This document shows positions 50,228-62,975 of a stretch of 64,000 bases of DNA, in pieces (position 1 is the stretch's first letter; each line of letters begins with the position of its first letter). The translations under genes and the position numbers were made by a program. The DNA comes from Luteimonas granuli (GTDB lineage Bacteria; Pseudomonadota; Gammaproteobacteria; Xanthomonadales; Xanthomonadaceae): contig NZ_CP042218.1 in NCBI RefSeq assembly GCF_007795095.1, forward strand, positions 1,612,001 through 1,676,000, in the 5' to 3' direction. The notes under the pieces were generated by a model. That model saw only the letters and a list, made by a program, of their open reading frames with translations, was not told the DNA's origin and did no database searches.

Positions 50228-51117
50228 ACGACGTCTTCGACCATCGCCAGGTGCGCCGCGCCTTCTCGCGCGCCGCCGGGAGCTATTCCGCGGCCGCCGA
50301 GCTGCAGCGCGAGATCGAGTCGCGGCTGTTCGAATCGCTGGACTATCTCGGCGACACGGTGCCGGCGGACATCCTCGACCTCGGCAGCGGCCCCGGGACG
50401 GGAGCGCTCGAACTGCGCCGGCGCTGGCCGAAGGCGCGCGTGCTCGCGATCGACCTGGCGCTGCCGATGCTGCGCCAGCTCTCGCCGAAACGCGGCTGGA
50501 ACCCGCTGCAGCGACCGATCGACCGCGTCTGCGCCGACGCGCGCGCGCTGCCACTGGCCGACGAGAGCATCGACCTCATCTTCAGCAACCTCTGCCTGCA
50601 GTGGGTCGAGGACCTGGACGCGCTGTTCGCCGGCTTCCGTCGCGTGCTGCGGCCCGGCGGCCTGCTGCTGGTCTCGACCTTCGGCCCGGACACGCTGCAC
50701 GAGCTGCGCGCCGCGTTCGCCGAAGCCGACGAAGCGGCGCATGTCTCGCCGTTCGCGACCATCGCCGAGTTCGGCGATGCCCTGATGCGCGCCGGTTTCC
50801 GCGATCCGGTGCTCGACCGCGACGTCGACGTGCACCGGCACCGGGACATGGCCGGGCTGATGCGCGGGCTGCGCCAGCTGGGCGCGACCAATGCACTGTC
50901 CTCGCGGCGGCGCGCCCTGACCGGGCGCGGCCGCTTCGCGGCCGCCGAAGCGGCGTACGGACAATGGCGCGACGGGGACGGCCTGCTTCCGGCCACCTGG
51001 GAGATCATCACCGCCATGGCCTGGGCGCCCGCCCATGGACAACCCATCCGCGAGGGCGGCGAGGACGTGGCGCGCTTCCCGGCCTCGGGCATCCCGGTGC
51101 GGCGCCGGCGCGGCTGA
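50224..51117 (+). CDS. bioC: Malonyl-ACP O-methyltransferase BioC
   Basis: 297 residues. Begins with the BioC-typical DHRQVRRAFSRAAGSYSAAA; SAM motif I is ILDLGSGPGTGALELRRRWP, then DLIFSNLCLQWVEDLDALF and LRPGGLLLVSTFG. It primes fatty-acid synthesis for the pimeloyl moiety of biotin; BioH ends the detour. Last gene of the bio operon, 4 bp from the convergent YdcF gene. Confidence 0.95.
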   Translation: MNDVFDHRQVRRAFSRAAGSYSAAAELQREIESRLFESLDYLGDTVPADILDLGSGPGTGALELRRRWPKARVLAIDLALPMLRQLSPKRGWNPLQRPIDRVCADARALPLADESIDLIFSNLCLQWVEDLDALFAGFRRVLRPGGLLLVSTFGPDTLHELRAAFAEADEAAHVSPFATIAEFGDALMRAGFRDPVLDRDVDVHRHRDMAGLMRGLRQLGATNALSSRRRALTGRGRFAAAEAAYGQWRDGDGLLPATWEIITAMAWAPAHGQPIREGGEDVARFPASGIPVRRRRG

Positions 51118-51121
51118 GCGG

Positions 51122-51748
51122 TCAGTCCGGCCGCACCACCAGGTCACGGTGGAAGAAGTAGACCTCGCGTGCGAGGAAGCGCCACTGGGTACGGAAGCTG
51201 CGGAAGCGCGTGCTCGGCGTCGGCGAGCCGATCGCGTCGATGCCGAGCCGGCGCGCCAGGCGCAGTGCGCGCGCCATGTGCAGCGGGTCGCTGACCACGA
51301 TCACCCGCTGCAGCCCGTGCGCGGACAGCAGGTCGCGGCTGCGCGACAGGTTCTGGTAGGTGGTGCGCGACAGGGTTTCGATCAGGATCGCGTCCGCCGG
51401 CACGCCGGCGCGGAGGGCGAAGCTGCGCGCGACCTGCGACTCGGAGAAGCGCGCGCCGTCGCCGTAGCCGCCGGTGAAGACCAGCACCGGCGCCAGCCCC
51501 CGCTCGTAGAGGTCGATGCCATGGCGGATGCGCTCGGTGAACACCGGCGAGGGCCGGGTGTCATAGGCGGCCGCGCCCAGCACCACGATCGCGTCGGCGG
51601 GTGCGGCCTGGTCGCGGTTGCCGACGTAGACGATCCAGGCGGCGACGCCGCCGAGCCAGAGCGCGACCAGCAGGGCGAGCTGCAGCAGCCGCCGCGGCCA
51701 GCGGCGCGGCGGCCGTCCGCGCACGCGCCGGCGCTTCAGGCGGCCCAC
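51122..51748 (-). CDS. YdcF/SanA-family membrane protein (DUF218)
   Basis: 208 residues from a GTG start. A basic N-terminus and one membrane helix (about 20-42) are followed by a DUF218 domain with ADAIVVLGAA, LVFTGGYGDG, TYQNLSRSRDLLSAHG and VVSDPLHMARALRLAR. Relatives (ElyC, SanA) act in envelope integrity and undecaprenyl-phosphate use. It overlaps the upstream dehydratase gene by 13 bp, so the two may be co-transcribed. Confidence 0.87.
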   Translation of the reverse strand: MGRLKRRRVRGRPPRRWPRRLLQLALLVALWLGGVAAWIVYVGNRDQAAPADAIVVLGAAAYDTRPSPVFTERIRHGIDLYERGLAPVLVFTGGYGDGARFSESQVARSFALRAGVPADAILIETLSRTTYQNLSRSRDLLSAHGLQRVIVVSDPLHMARALRLARRLGIDAIGSPTPSTRFRSFRTQWRFLAREVYFFHRDLVVRPD

Positions 51749-52692
51749 GGGAGTGCGTCGAGGTCGACGTTGCCACCCGACAGCAGCAGGCCCACGCGCT
51801 GGCCGGCGAAGCGTGCGCGGTTCCCGAGCACGGCCGCGAGCGTGATCGCCGAGGAGGGTTCCACCACCTGCTTCATCCGCTGCCAGACCAGGCGCATCGC
51901 GGCCACGGTGTCGGCGTCGTCGACCACCAGGACCTCGGCGCCGTGGGCCCGCAGGATGTCGAAGCCCGGCTGGCCGAGGGTGCCGCGCAGGCCGTCGCAG
52001 ATCGTGTCGGGAGTGAAGTCGGTGACCCGCTCGCCGCGGGCCAGCGAATCGCGGGTCTCGGCCGCACCGGCGGGCTCGGCGAGATAAAGCCGGCAGTCCG
52101 GTGCGCAGGCGGCCAGGGTCAGGGCCGTCCCCGCGGCCAGGCCGCCGCCGCCGACCGGCACCACCATGGCATCCAGCGGGCCGGCCGCCGCCAGCAGCTC
52201 GAGGGCCGCCGTGCCCTGGCCGGCGATCACCGCCGGGTCGGCATAGGGATGGACCAGCCGCGCTCCGGTCGTCCCGACCACCTCCGCGCAGGCGGCCTCG
52301 CGCGCGGCGATGCCGGATGCGCAGCGGTGCATGACCGCGCCATAGGCGGTGATCGCGTCGAGCTTGCTGCGGACCGCGTCGGCCGGCGCCACCACGTGGC
52401 AGGGGATACCCCGGCCCGCGGCGGCCAATGCCAGCGCGGCGCCATGGTTGCCGGAGGAGTGCGTGGCGACGCCGCGGGCGGCCTCATCCGCGGAAAGCCG
52501 CCAGACCGCGTTGCAGGCCCCCCGGAACTTGAACGCGCCAGTGCGCTGCAGCTGCTCGGCCTTGAAGGCCAGGCTGCAGCCCGCGAGCGCATCGAGGCCG
52601 CGCGAGCGCAGCACCGGCGTGGTGTGCGCGTGTGGCGCGATCCGCGCCGCGGCCGCCATCACATCGTCGAAATTGGCCACGCCCGGGGACAT
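51736..52692 (-). CDS. PLP-dependent threonine/serine dehydratase or serine racemase
   Basis: 318 residues. Fold-type II PLP enzyme: Schiff-base Lys K55 in LQRTGAFKFRGACNAV, substrate loop THSSGNHGAALALAA, phosphate-binding glycine loop VVPVGGGGLAAG, and a C-terminal LLSGGNVDLD. There is no regulatory ACT domain, so a catabolic threonine dehydratase, a serine racemase or a hydroxyaspartate dehydratase are all possible. Confidence 0.87.
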   Translation of the reverse strand: MSPGVANFDDVMAAAARIAPHAHTTPVLRSRGLDALAGCSLAFKAEQLQRTGAFKFRGACNAVWRLSADEAARGVATHSSGNHGAALALAAAGRGIPCHVVAPADAVRSKLDAITAYGAVMHRCASGIAAREAACAEVVGTTGARLVHPYADPAVIAGQGTAALELLAAAGPLDAMVVPVGGGGLAAGTALTLAACAPDCRLYLAEPAGAAETRDSLARGERVTDFTPDTICDGLRGTLGQPGFDILRAHGAEVLVVDDADTVAAMRLVWQRMKQVVEPSSAITLAAVLGNRARFAGQRVGLLLSGGNVDLDALPWAA

Positions 52693-52808
52693 GCGTCCAG
52701 ACTAGCGGACTTGAACCCGCGGTTCAGCAGCGGGCGCGGACCGCGGATTAAGCGGCAATTCAATGGCGCGGGCCGAGTCTGTGGCAGACGACCCCGGGGG
52801 GGTGCACC

Positions 52809-53423
52809 ATGCGCAAGATCCTCATCGCCCTCGTCGCGGCCCTCCTCGCCGGCTGCGCGACGGGCTACGGCTACAGCGGATACGACGGCCGCGGCTACGG
52901 CGACTACTACTACGGCAGTCCCTCGTATCGCGCGTACGAGGACTACTACTACGCACCCTATGGCGGGTACGGGCGTCCCTGGTACCGGGGGTACTACGGC
53001 GGCCTGTACGGATCCTGGGGCTACCCCTGGTACGGCGGATATCCCGGCTGGTACGGCTGGCCGGACTACCGCTACCGGCCGCACTACCGGCAACCGCATC
53101 GCCCGCCGGCGGATGATCATCGTCCGCCGCGCGGGGAGCTCCGGGCGCCGCCGATGAGCCGCCCCCTGCCCGCGCAGCCGATGCCTCGAGCCGGCAGCGT
53201 GGGGCAGCCGCGACAGCGGTTGCCGGCTCCGCCATCCACGCCGCGCATGTCCACGCCGATGCCCGCACCCCGGGTGGCGCCGCCCTCCACCCTGGAACCC
53301 TCCGCTCCGGCCCCGAGGCGCAGCGCGCCGCCGCGGCCGGTGTCGCCGCGCGCCGCGCCGCCGCGCTCGACCCCGGCGCCACCCTCGGTGATCCGCGACC
53401 GCGAGGTGCAGCAGGAGCCGTGA
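52809..53423 (+). CDS. Tyr/Gly-rich lipoprotein
   Basis: 204 residues. A lipoprotein signal ([14 protein letters not shown]) is followed by a Tyr/Gly/Trp/Asp-rich stretch (about 18-90, e.g. [20 protein letters not shown]) and a basic Pro/Arg-rich tail (about 90-204). Low-complexity composition like surface or adhesive proteins; no family recognised. GGGGGGG just before the ATG acts as a strong Shine-Dalgarno-like run. It has codon use like its neighbours. Confidence 0.72.
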   Translation: MRKILIALVAALLAGCATGYGYSGYDGRGYGDYYYGSPSYRAYEDYYYAPYGGYGRPWYRGYYGGLYGSWGYPWYGGYPGWYGWPDYRYRPHYRQPHRPPADDHRPPRGELRAPPMSRPLPAQPMPRAGSVGQPRQRLPAPPSTPRMSTPMPAPRVAPPSTLEPSAPAPRRSAPPRPVSPRAAPPRSTPAPPSVIRDREVQQEP

Positions 53424-53829
53424 CACGAACGGCGTCGCGGTCCGGGCAGGCTGGCGCTTGCGTGCGGGCCGCAGTCGTCGCAAGCTGGGCCCGGCTGACC
53501 GGTTGCGTCGCTTCCTGACGTATCCCGGGGTGACCAATGTCGACACCCGGCGGGGAATCCCGGATCCCCCCTGTTCCGCCCCGCCGGGCGTCGGCGCCAT
53601 ATCGGGCGATGCGGCCGCTCGCGGCCGCCGGAAGAAAAAACGGGGCCGAACGTCCCCCGACGTTCGGCCCCTTCGCTTCCCCGGAATGCGCTTGGCCAGC
53701 CCTGTTCCAATCTCCGGCCACGCCCCCCTTGGCGTTTGCCATCCCGGGTGCGCCAGCATCGGATGCAGGATGCATGCCAACTCCGGCTCCGGCAGGCGCG
53801 CGACACCTCTCACGCGGGATAATTGCTGC
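53424..53829. other. Gene-free gap before mnmG
   Basis: 406 bp with one strong hairpin (53642-53671) and nothing else I can name. An open frame extends mnmG upstream through it, but it has no homology. Confidence 0.6.
53642..53671. terminator. Hairpin terminator before mnmG
   Basis: Perfect 13-bp stem GGGGCCGAACGTC / GACGTTCGGCCCC with a CCCC loop. A six-base A-run precedes it (T-run on the minus strand) and TTCGCTT follows on the plus strand. Probably ends the Tyr/Gly-rich lipoprotein transcript. Confidence 0.7.
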
Positions 53830-55716
<1,887 letters not shown>

Positions 55717-55731
55717 GTCCGGTCGTACCGG

Positions 55732-56072
55732 TCAGGGTGTGAACGGCCCCTGCGCCCGGGCCGCTTCGTCGTGGGTCCCCAGCCGGTCCACCAGCGACCG
55801 GCTGGCCCGGTTCAGGCCGATCACCTCCACCTCCGCGCCGTGCCGGCGCAGCTTCAGCACCACCCGGTCCAGGGCGGCGACGGCGGTGGTGTCCCGGAAG
55901 TGCGCTTCGCTCAGGTCGATCACCACGCGCCCGGGTGCGTGCAGGTAGTCGAAGCTGTTGGCGAACTGGACGGTGCGGGTGCCGTCGGCGGCGTCCTCAT
56001 GCTCGACGTCGAGCACGGCGCTCACCCGACGGGTGAACGGGAGCGCGGTCAGCAGCACGCCGATCAGCAGCT
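55732..56072 (-). pseudogene. Remnant of a SulP-family sulfate permease (STAS end)
   Basis: The frame from about 56072 to the stop at 55732 encodes LLIGVLLTALPFTRRVSAVL, then VVIDLSEAHFRDTTAVAALD, VVLKLRRHGAEVEVIGLN and ASRSLVDRLGTHDE, typical of the last helix and STAS domain of SulP transporters. The roughly 400-residue membrane part is missing. The segment between (HEDAADGTRTVQFANSFDY) also looks shortened. Homology stops exactly where repeat copy C begins (56070). Confidence 0.75.
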
Positions 56073-56270
56073 CTTGATCTTCCCTCCCGAAGCCGCAGAA
56101 CGCCGGAGCCCGTCCCGCGCACAGGGGGTGTGCGGCCATGGATGGCCGGCGGCCGGCAGTGGCAGCAGGACGCGGAGACTGCCGGGGGAGCACACCCCCT
56201 GTGTGCGGGACGGGCAGCGCGTACCACAACGAAGCGGCTTCAAGGCGCGACTGCGTGCCAAGTGCACGCC
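56070..56270 (+). repeat. Dispersed structured repeat, copy C
   Basis: Sixty-six bases from 56070 are identical to copy B2 (starting GCTCTTGATCTTCCCTCCCG). Inverted arms at 56107-56133 and 56190-56216 enclose the core with GCCATGGATGGCCGG and GCAGGACGCGGAGACTGCCG. The right flank CAACGAAGCGGCTTCAAGGC is shared too. It abuts the SulP remnant. Confidence 0.85.
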
Positions 56271-56305
56271 ATCGCCCCGGAGTCTGGAGATGAACCGGAA
56301 ACAAA

Positions 56306-56334
56306 GCGGGGCGGGAGACCAGCTCCCGCCCCGC
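56306..56334 (-). terminator. Terminator of nirS
   Basis: Perfect 12-bp stem GCGGGGCGGGAG / CTCCCGCCCCGC with a five-base loop, followed on the minus strand by TTTGTTTCC. It starts 20 bp past the nirS stop. Confidence 0.82.
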
Positions 56335-56353
56335 CCGTTCTTGCGCGCGGACC

Positions 56354-58518
<2,165 letters not shown>

Positions 58519-58539
58519 GCACGGGCGGATGCGTGGACA

Positions 58540-58553
58540 TTGATCGAGATCAA
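58540..58553. promoter_or_regulatory. FNR/DNR-type box, perfect
   Basis: TTGATCGAGATCAA, an exact match to TTGAT-N4-ATCAA. It lies 86 bp upstream of the nirS ATG and 102 bp upstream of the divergent receptor start. Confidence 0.85.
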
Positions 58554-58569
58554 TTCCGCCACCCCGGAC

Positions 58570-58583
58570 TTGACCCAGGTCAT
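58570..58583. promoter_or_regulatory. Second, degenerate FNR/CRP-family box
   Basis: TTGACCCAGGTCAT, same architecture (TTGAC-N4-GTCA) and exactly 30 bp from the first box, centre to centre. It may serve the divergent receptor gene or bind a different family member. Confidence 0.45.
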
Positions 58584-58655
58584 GCGGGACACATCGACGG
58601 CGGAGACAATACGGGTACCGTTCCGTCCGGATGCAGAAGCACACTGGAGCATCGA

Positions 58656-60905
58656 TTGGCTGGATCCTTTCCGCTGTTTTCGCTGCTCCCCCCGCTGCTC
58701 CCCCTGCTGCTCGCCTCGGGCGCGGGAGCGGCACCGCAATCCCCGGGACCCGACGTCGCCGACAGGGTGACCACGCTGGACACCGTGGTGGTGGTTTCCA
58801 GCCGCGTGGCCGAGCCGATCAGCCAGGTGGTGGCGAGCGTCGCCCAGGTGGAGCGCGATGAGCTCGATCGGCGCCTGGTCCGCGACCCGGAAAGCCTGGT
58901 GCGCTACGTGCCCGGCGTAGAGGTGGTGTCCGAGGGCAACCGCTTCGGTACCCGCGGCTTCTCGATCCGCGGACTCGAGGGCAATCGCGTGCGCATCGTC
59001 GTCGACGGCATCCCGCTGGCCGACGCCTACAGCATCGGCCAGTTCGCCTCCGCGGGTCGCGACCTGGTCGACCTCGAGGCGGTGGAGCGGGTGGAAATCC
59101 AGCGCGGCCCGGCTTCGACCCTGTATGGCAGCGACGCGCTGGCCGGCGTGGTCGCCTTCCGCACGCTCGATCCCGGAGCCCTGCTGCTGCGCGGCGAGGG
59201 CGGCGACCGCCACTTCGGGCTGCGCCTGGGCCATGACGGACTCGACGACAGCCGGCTGCTGTCGGCGAGCTGGGCCGCGGGCCGTGTCGACGGCTGGCAG
59301 GCGATGGTGATGGCCGCGCAGCGCCGCGGGCACGAGGCCGGCAATCGCGCCTGGCGCGACGAGGACGGCCCCAACCCGCTCGACTTCACCCGCGAGAGCG
59401 TGCTCGCGAAGCTGGTCCGTGACACCGGCGACGCCGGCCGCTACGTGCTGGCCTTGGACGGCTCGCGCGAGCGGCGGGAAACCGCGGTCGATTCGCTGCG
59501 CTTCGGCAGCGGACGCTTCGCCACCACGTACCGCCTCGACGCCGACGACCGCCAGCAGCGCATGCGCGCCAGCCTCGCGGCGGAGTGGGCGCCGGGTCTG
59601 CCCTGGCTGCAGTCGCTGGAGGCGCAGGCCTGGGTACAGGACACCGAGGTCCGCCAGGAAAGCGACCAGTACCGGCTGCCGGATGCGGCCACGCCCTTCG
59701 AATCGCTGCGCTGGCGCCGCTTCGACTATGAAAGCCGCGCGGCCGGCGCGGGCCTGCTCGGCCAGGCCCGGCACGAGGGATGGCGCGGCAGCCATTGGCA
59801 CGTCTTCGGCGTCGACCTGGCGCGCCAGCGCTACGAAGGACTGCGCGACGGCCTGGAGACCAACCTCGCCACCGGCGCGTCGAGCAACGTGGTGCTGGGC
59901 GAAGTCATGCCGGTGCGCGACTTCCCGGACTCGGTCCAGACCAGCCTGGCGTTCTTCTGGCAGGACGAGATCACGTTCGGCGAGCGCTTCGCGGTGATCC
60001 CGGGCCTGCGCGCGGAATGGAGCCGGCTGCGCGCGCACCCCGACGCGATCTTCCGCGAAGACTTCCCGGATACGGTGCCGGTCGACGTCGACACCGACCA
60101 GGCGACCCCGCGACTGGCGCTGCGCTGGTCGCCGGGCGGCGGACACAGCCTGTTCGTGCAGTACGCCCGTGGCTTCCGCTCGCCGCCCTTCGGCGACGTG
60201 AACATCGGCCTGGTGCTGCCGGTCTTCAACTACGAGGTGCGCGCCAACCCCGACCTGCGGCCGGAGCGCAGCGAAGGGCTGGAGCTGGGCTGGCGCCACG
60301 TCGGCGACACGCTCCGCGCCAGTGTGTCGGCCTACGAGAACCGCTACCGCGACCTGATCGAATCGCGCGCCAACCTCGGGATCGATCCGGTGACCCGCGC
60401 GCTGGTGTTCCAGTCGGTCAATCGCGATCGCGCCCGCATCCGCGGCATCGAGGGCGACCTGCTCTGGCACCTGCCGTGGAGCGATCCGGCGCAGCCCGGC
60501 GGCTGGCAGCTGCGCGGGGCGATGGCCTGGGCGCAGGGCGACGACACCCGCCGGGACGTGCCTCTCAACAGCGTCGATCCGCCAAAGGCCACGCTCGGCC
60601 TGCGCTACGACGCCGGCAGCGGCCTCTGGGGCGCGGAAGGCGCGATGGTGGCGGTGCGCGGCATGGATCGCGTCGACCACGGCACGGGGCGCCTGTTCGA
60701 GCCGCCCGGCCACGCGCGCTTCGACCTGTACGCATGGCTCGAACCGCGGCCCGGCATCCGCATCAACGCCGGCGTGATGAACCTCGGCGACCGCCGCTAC
60801 TGGAGCTGGGGCGGGGTGCGCGGCCTGGCCGCCGGCGAGGACAACCTCGGCTTCCACACGCGCCCTGGACGCAGCGCGGCGGTCAACGTGTCCTTCGACT
60901 GGTAG
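58656..60905 (+). CDS. TonB-dependent receptor, heme/hemoglobin type
   Basis: 749 residues from TTG 58656, chosen because GGAG lies seven bases upstream and the signal peptide ([22 protein letters not shown]) starts right after. A TonB-box-like LDTVVVVSS and a plug domain (SLVRYVPGVEVVSEGNRFGT, then GFSIRGLEGNRVRIVVDGIP) precede a 22-strand barrel with FRSPPFGDVNIG and ANPDLRPERSEGLELGWRH, the FRAP/NPxL-like region of heme receptors. It ends in aromatic FDW. Divergent from nirS. Confidence 0.86.
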   Translation: MAGSFPLFSLLPPLLPLLLASGAGAAPQSPGPDVADRVTTLDTVVVVSSRVAEPISQVVASVAQVERDELDRRLVRDPESLVRYVPGVEVVSEGNRFGTRGFSIRGLEGNRVRIVVDGIPLADAYSIGQFASAGRDLVDLEAVERVEIQRGPASTLYGSDALAGVVAFRTLDPGALLLRGEGGDRHFGLRLGHDGLDDSRLLSASWAAGRVDGWQAMVMAAQRRGHEAGNRAWRDEDGPNPLDFTRESVLAKLVRDTGDAGRYVLALDGSRERRETAVDSLRFGSGRFATTYRLDADDRQQRMRASLAAEWAPGLPWLQSLEAQAWVQDTEVRQESDQYRLPDAATPFESLRWRRFDYESRAAGAGLLGQARHEGWRGSHWHVFGVDLARQRYEGLRDGLETNLATGASSNVVLGEVMPVRDFPDSVQTSLAFFWQDEITFGERFAVIPGLRAEWSRLRAHPDAIFREDFPDTVPVDVDTDQATPRLALRWSPGGGHSLFVQYARGFRSPPFGDVNIGLVLPVFNYEVRANPDLRPERSEGLELGWRHVGDTLRASVSAYENRYRDLIESRANLGIDPVTRALVFQSVNRDRARIRGIEGDLLWHLPWSDPAQPGGWQLRGAMAWAQGDDTRRDVPLNSVDPPKATLGLRYDAGSGLWGAEGAMVAVRGMDRVDHGTGRLFEPPGHARFDLYAWLEPRPGIRINAGVMNLGDRRYWSWGGVRGLAAGEDNLGFHTRPGRSAAVNVSFDW

Positions 60906-61055
60906 CGCGGTCTCCGTAGCGAAACATTCCCGGCGCAGACTGGACGCAGGTCCCTGCTGCAACGAACGGATGCATAACCGTGGTCCGGGTCCCCCTCCGG
61001 GCGTGAGCGCAGCGCTCCGTCCGCGTCGTAGTCGTCCCTGCAAGGAGTAGAAACC

Positions 61056-62201
61056 ATGGGCCACCACTCGTGCCGGACCCTGTTCGCCGCCGCGCTTTCC
61101 GCGGCGCTGTTTGTCGCCCCGCCCGCCTTCGCCGATGACGGCCAGGCGCCGCGGGCGAAGAACGTCATCGTCTTCCTCGCCGACGCCGCCGGCGTGGCGA
61201 CCCTCAACGCCGCCAGCCTCCACGGCCACGGCGAGCCGCTGAAGCTGCACATCCAGCAGTGGCCGCACCTGGGCCTGAGCGACACGTCCCCGGTCGACCG
61301 CTTCGTGTCCGACTCGGCCAACGGCATGTCCTCGATCATGACCGGCGTGCGCACCCGCAACGGCGTCATCAGCCAGGGCCCCGACGCGGTGCGCGGCGAG
61401 AAGGACGGCACCCCGGCCAAGACCCTGCTCGAGTACGCCGAGGAGCGCGGCCTGCGCACCGGCGTGGTCAGCTCGCAGTCGATCGCCGACGCCACGCCGG
61501 CGGCGACCTATGCGCACGCCAACGACCGCCGGAATTTCGGCGCGATCTTCCCGCAGGCCTTCACGCCCCGCTACGGCGACGGCGTCGACGTGCTGCTGGG
61601 TGCCGGCCGCGAGCGCATCGGCACCGCGCTGGCCGCGGCCGGCACCGGTTTCGACGCTTTGGCCGACGCGCACAAGCGACCCATCTACGCCTCGCTGGAT
61701 TCCGTGCCCGCGTCCGATGCGCGCCCGGTCGTGGTTGCCGACGGCATCGACGTGCGCGCGGCCACGCTGAAGGCGCTCGACCTGCTGGAGGATTCGCCGC
61801 AGGGCTATCTGCTGGTGGTCGAGTGGGACGCGCACACCGACGACGTGCGCAAGGGCCTGCAGAACGTGGTCGACTTCGACCGCCTGGTGGCCGAGGTGGA
61901 GCAGCGCGTGGACCTCGACGACACCCTGATGCTGTTCACCGCCGACCATTCCTTCGGCCTGCAGGTCGACGGCGGCCAGCGCGGCACGCCGCTGCTCGAG
62001 GGCTACGAGTCCTGGAAGGCGTCCGGCAGCGACGACGACGACCTGGTGCGCCTTGATCACGTGCTGGTCAACCGCACCCACACCGCCGAGGAAGTGGTGG
62101 CGCTGGCCACCGGCGCCGGTGCGCACCGTGTCCGCGGCTACTTCCCGGCCACGTACCTGTTCCAGGTCGTGCTCGACGCGTGGGGCTGGAAGGCGGACTG
62201 A
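61056..62201 (+). CDS. Alkaline phosphatase (PhoA-type fold), periplasmic
   Basis: 381 residues, with AAGGAG eight bases before ATG 61056. Sec signal ending PPAFADD. Metal ligand D43 in VFLADAAG, nucleophile S87 in SDSANGMSSIMTG, and metal sites VEWDAHTDD and FTADHSFGL. It is shorter than E. coli PhoA (about 470), and the canonical GDGMG is altered to ADAAG, so substrate preference may differ. I see no Pho box upstream. Tandem with the receptor gene, 150-bp gap. Confidence 0.88.
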   Translation: MGHHSCRTLFAAALSAALFVAPPAFADDGQAPRAKNVIVFLADAAGVATLNAASLHGHGEPLKLHIQQWPHLGLSDTSPVDRFVSDSANGMSSIMTGVRTRNGVISQGPDAVRGEKDGTPAKTLLEYAEERGLRTGVVSSQSIADATPAATYAHANDRRNFGAIFPQAFTPRYGDGVDVLLGAGRERIGTALAAAGTGFDALADAHKRPIYASLDSVPASDARPVVVADGIDVRAATLKALDLLEDSPQGYLLVVEWDAHTDDVRKGLQNVVDFDRLVAEVEQRVDLDDTLMLFTADHSFGLQVDGGQRGTPLLEGYESWKASGSDDDDLVRLDHVLVNRTHTAEEVVALATGAGAHRVRGYFPATYLFQVVLDAWGWKAD

Positions 62202-62220
62202 GCTCCGGCTTTCCTCCAGG

Positions 62221-62244
62221 GCGCCGGACACGCCGGTCCGGCGC
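62221..62244 (+). terminator. Hairpin after the phosphatase gene
   Basis: Nine-bp stem GCGCCGGAC / GTCCGGCGC with a six-base loop, 20 bp past the stop; no T-run. Confidence 0.45.
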
Positions 62245-62318
62245 GCGGGTCGTCTCCGGGGGTGGTCCGGGGCGCCCCGGAGGGCTTGACCGGGCTTGCG
62301 GAGACTCCAGGGATGGGC

Positions 62319-62342
62319 GTAAGGTAGTGACCACTCACTTAC
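62319..62342. promoter_or_regulatory. Palindromic operator ahead of the TetR gene
   Basis: 24-bp palindrome GTAAG-GT-AGTG-AC-CACT-CA-CTTAC, 21 bp before the TetR start; all paired positions match except the two spacer dinucleotides. Size and place fit an autoregulatory TetR site. Confidence 0.7.
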
Positions 62343-62363
62343 TTTGCCCCCAGGCAGGTCCCC

Positions 62364-62975
62364 ATGACCCAGCGGCCATCCCGGCTTTCGGCTGAAGAAC
62401 GGCGCGAGACCACGGTCGAGGCGATGATCGACCTCGCCGCCGAACAGAACCCCAGCGAGATCACCACCAGCGCCATCGCCGAGCGCATGGGGCTGACCCA
62501 GGGCGCGCTGTTCCGGCACTTCCCGAACAAGGATGCGATCGTCCAGGCCGTGCTCTCCCGGGTCGCCGAGCGCCTGCTGTCGCGGGTGGACAGGGCCGCG
62601 GCCGGCACGGCGTCGCCGCTGGCGGCGCTGGAGGCGGTGTTCATGGCCCACGTCGACTTCGTCGCCGACCACCCGGGCGTGCCGCGGATGCTGTTCGGCG
62701 AGCTGCAGCGGCCGGCGGACACCCTGCCGCGCAAGATGGTGCAGGCCCTGATCGGGCGCTACGGCGAGCGGCTGCGCGACCTGCTCGGGCGCGGCATCAC
62801 CGCCGGCGAGCTTGATCCGGCGCTGGACGTCGAAGCGGCTGTGCAGCTGTTCATCGGCACCGTCCAGGGCCTGGTGATCCAGGCCATGGTGGCTGGCGAC
62901 GTCGCCCGGATCCGCCGCGACGCGCCGGGCGTGTTCGCCATCTACCGTCGCGGCATCGGGGGAGGTGGGGCATGA
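62364..62975 (+). CDS. TetR/AcrR-family regulator (CecR/YbiH-like)
   Basis: 203 residues. The N-terminal HTH is ITTSAIAERMGLTQGALFRH followed by FPNKDAIVQAVL (about 32-65), then an all-helical ligand domain. It overlaps the downstream HlyD gene by ATGA. In E. coli the TetR protein CecR controls the ybhGFSR exporter, and the neighbour here is YbhG-like, so the same pairing is likely. Confidence 0.88.
   Translation: MTQRPSRLSAEERRETTVEAMIDLAAEQNPSEITTSAIAERMGLTQGALFRHFPNKDAIVQAVLSRVAERLLSRVDRAAAGTASPLAALEAVFMAHVDFVADHPGVPRMLFGELQRPADTLPRKMVQALIGRYGERLRDLLGRGITAGELDPALDVEAAVQLFIGTVQGLVIQAMVAGDVARIRRDAPGVFAIYRRGIGGGGA

Noticed and set aside
55732-56304. A complete 190-residue STAS protein
   Set aside because: The first 75 or so residues are translated repeat DNA; only the SulP-derived end is protein-like, so it is listed as a pseudogene.
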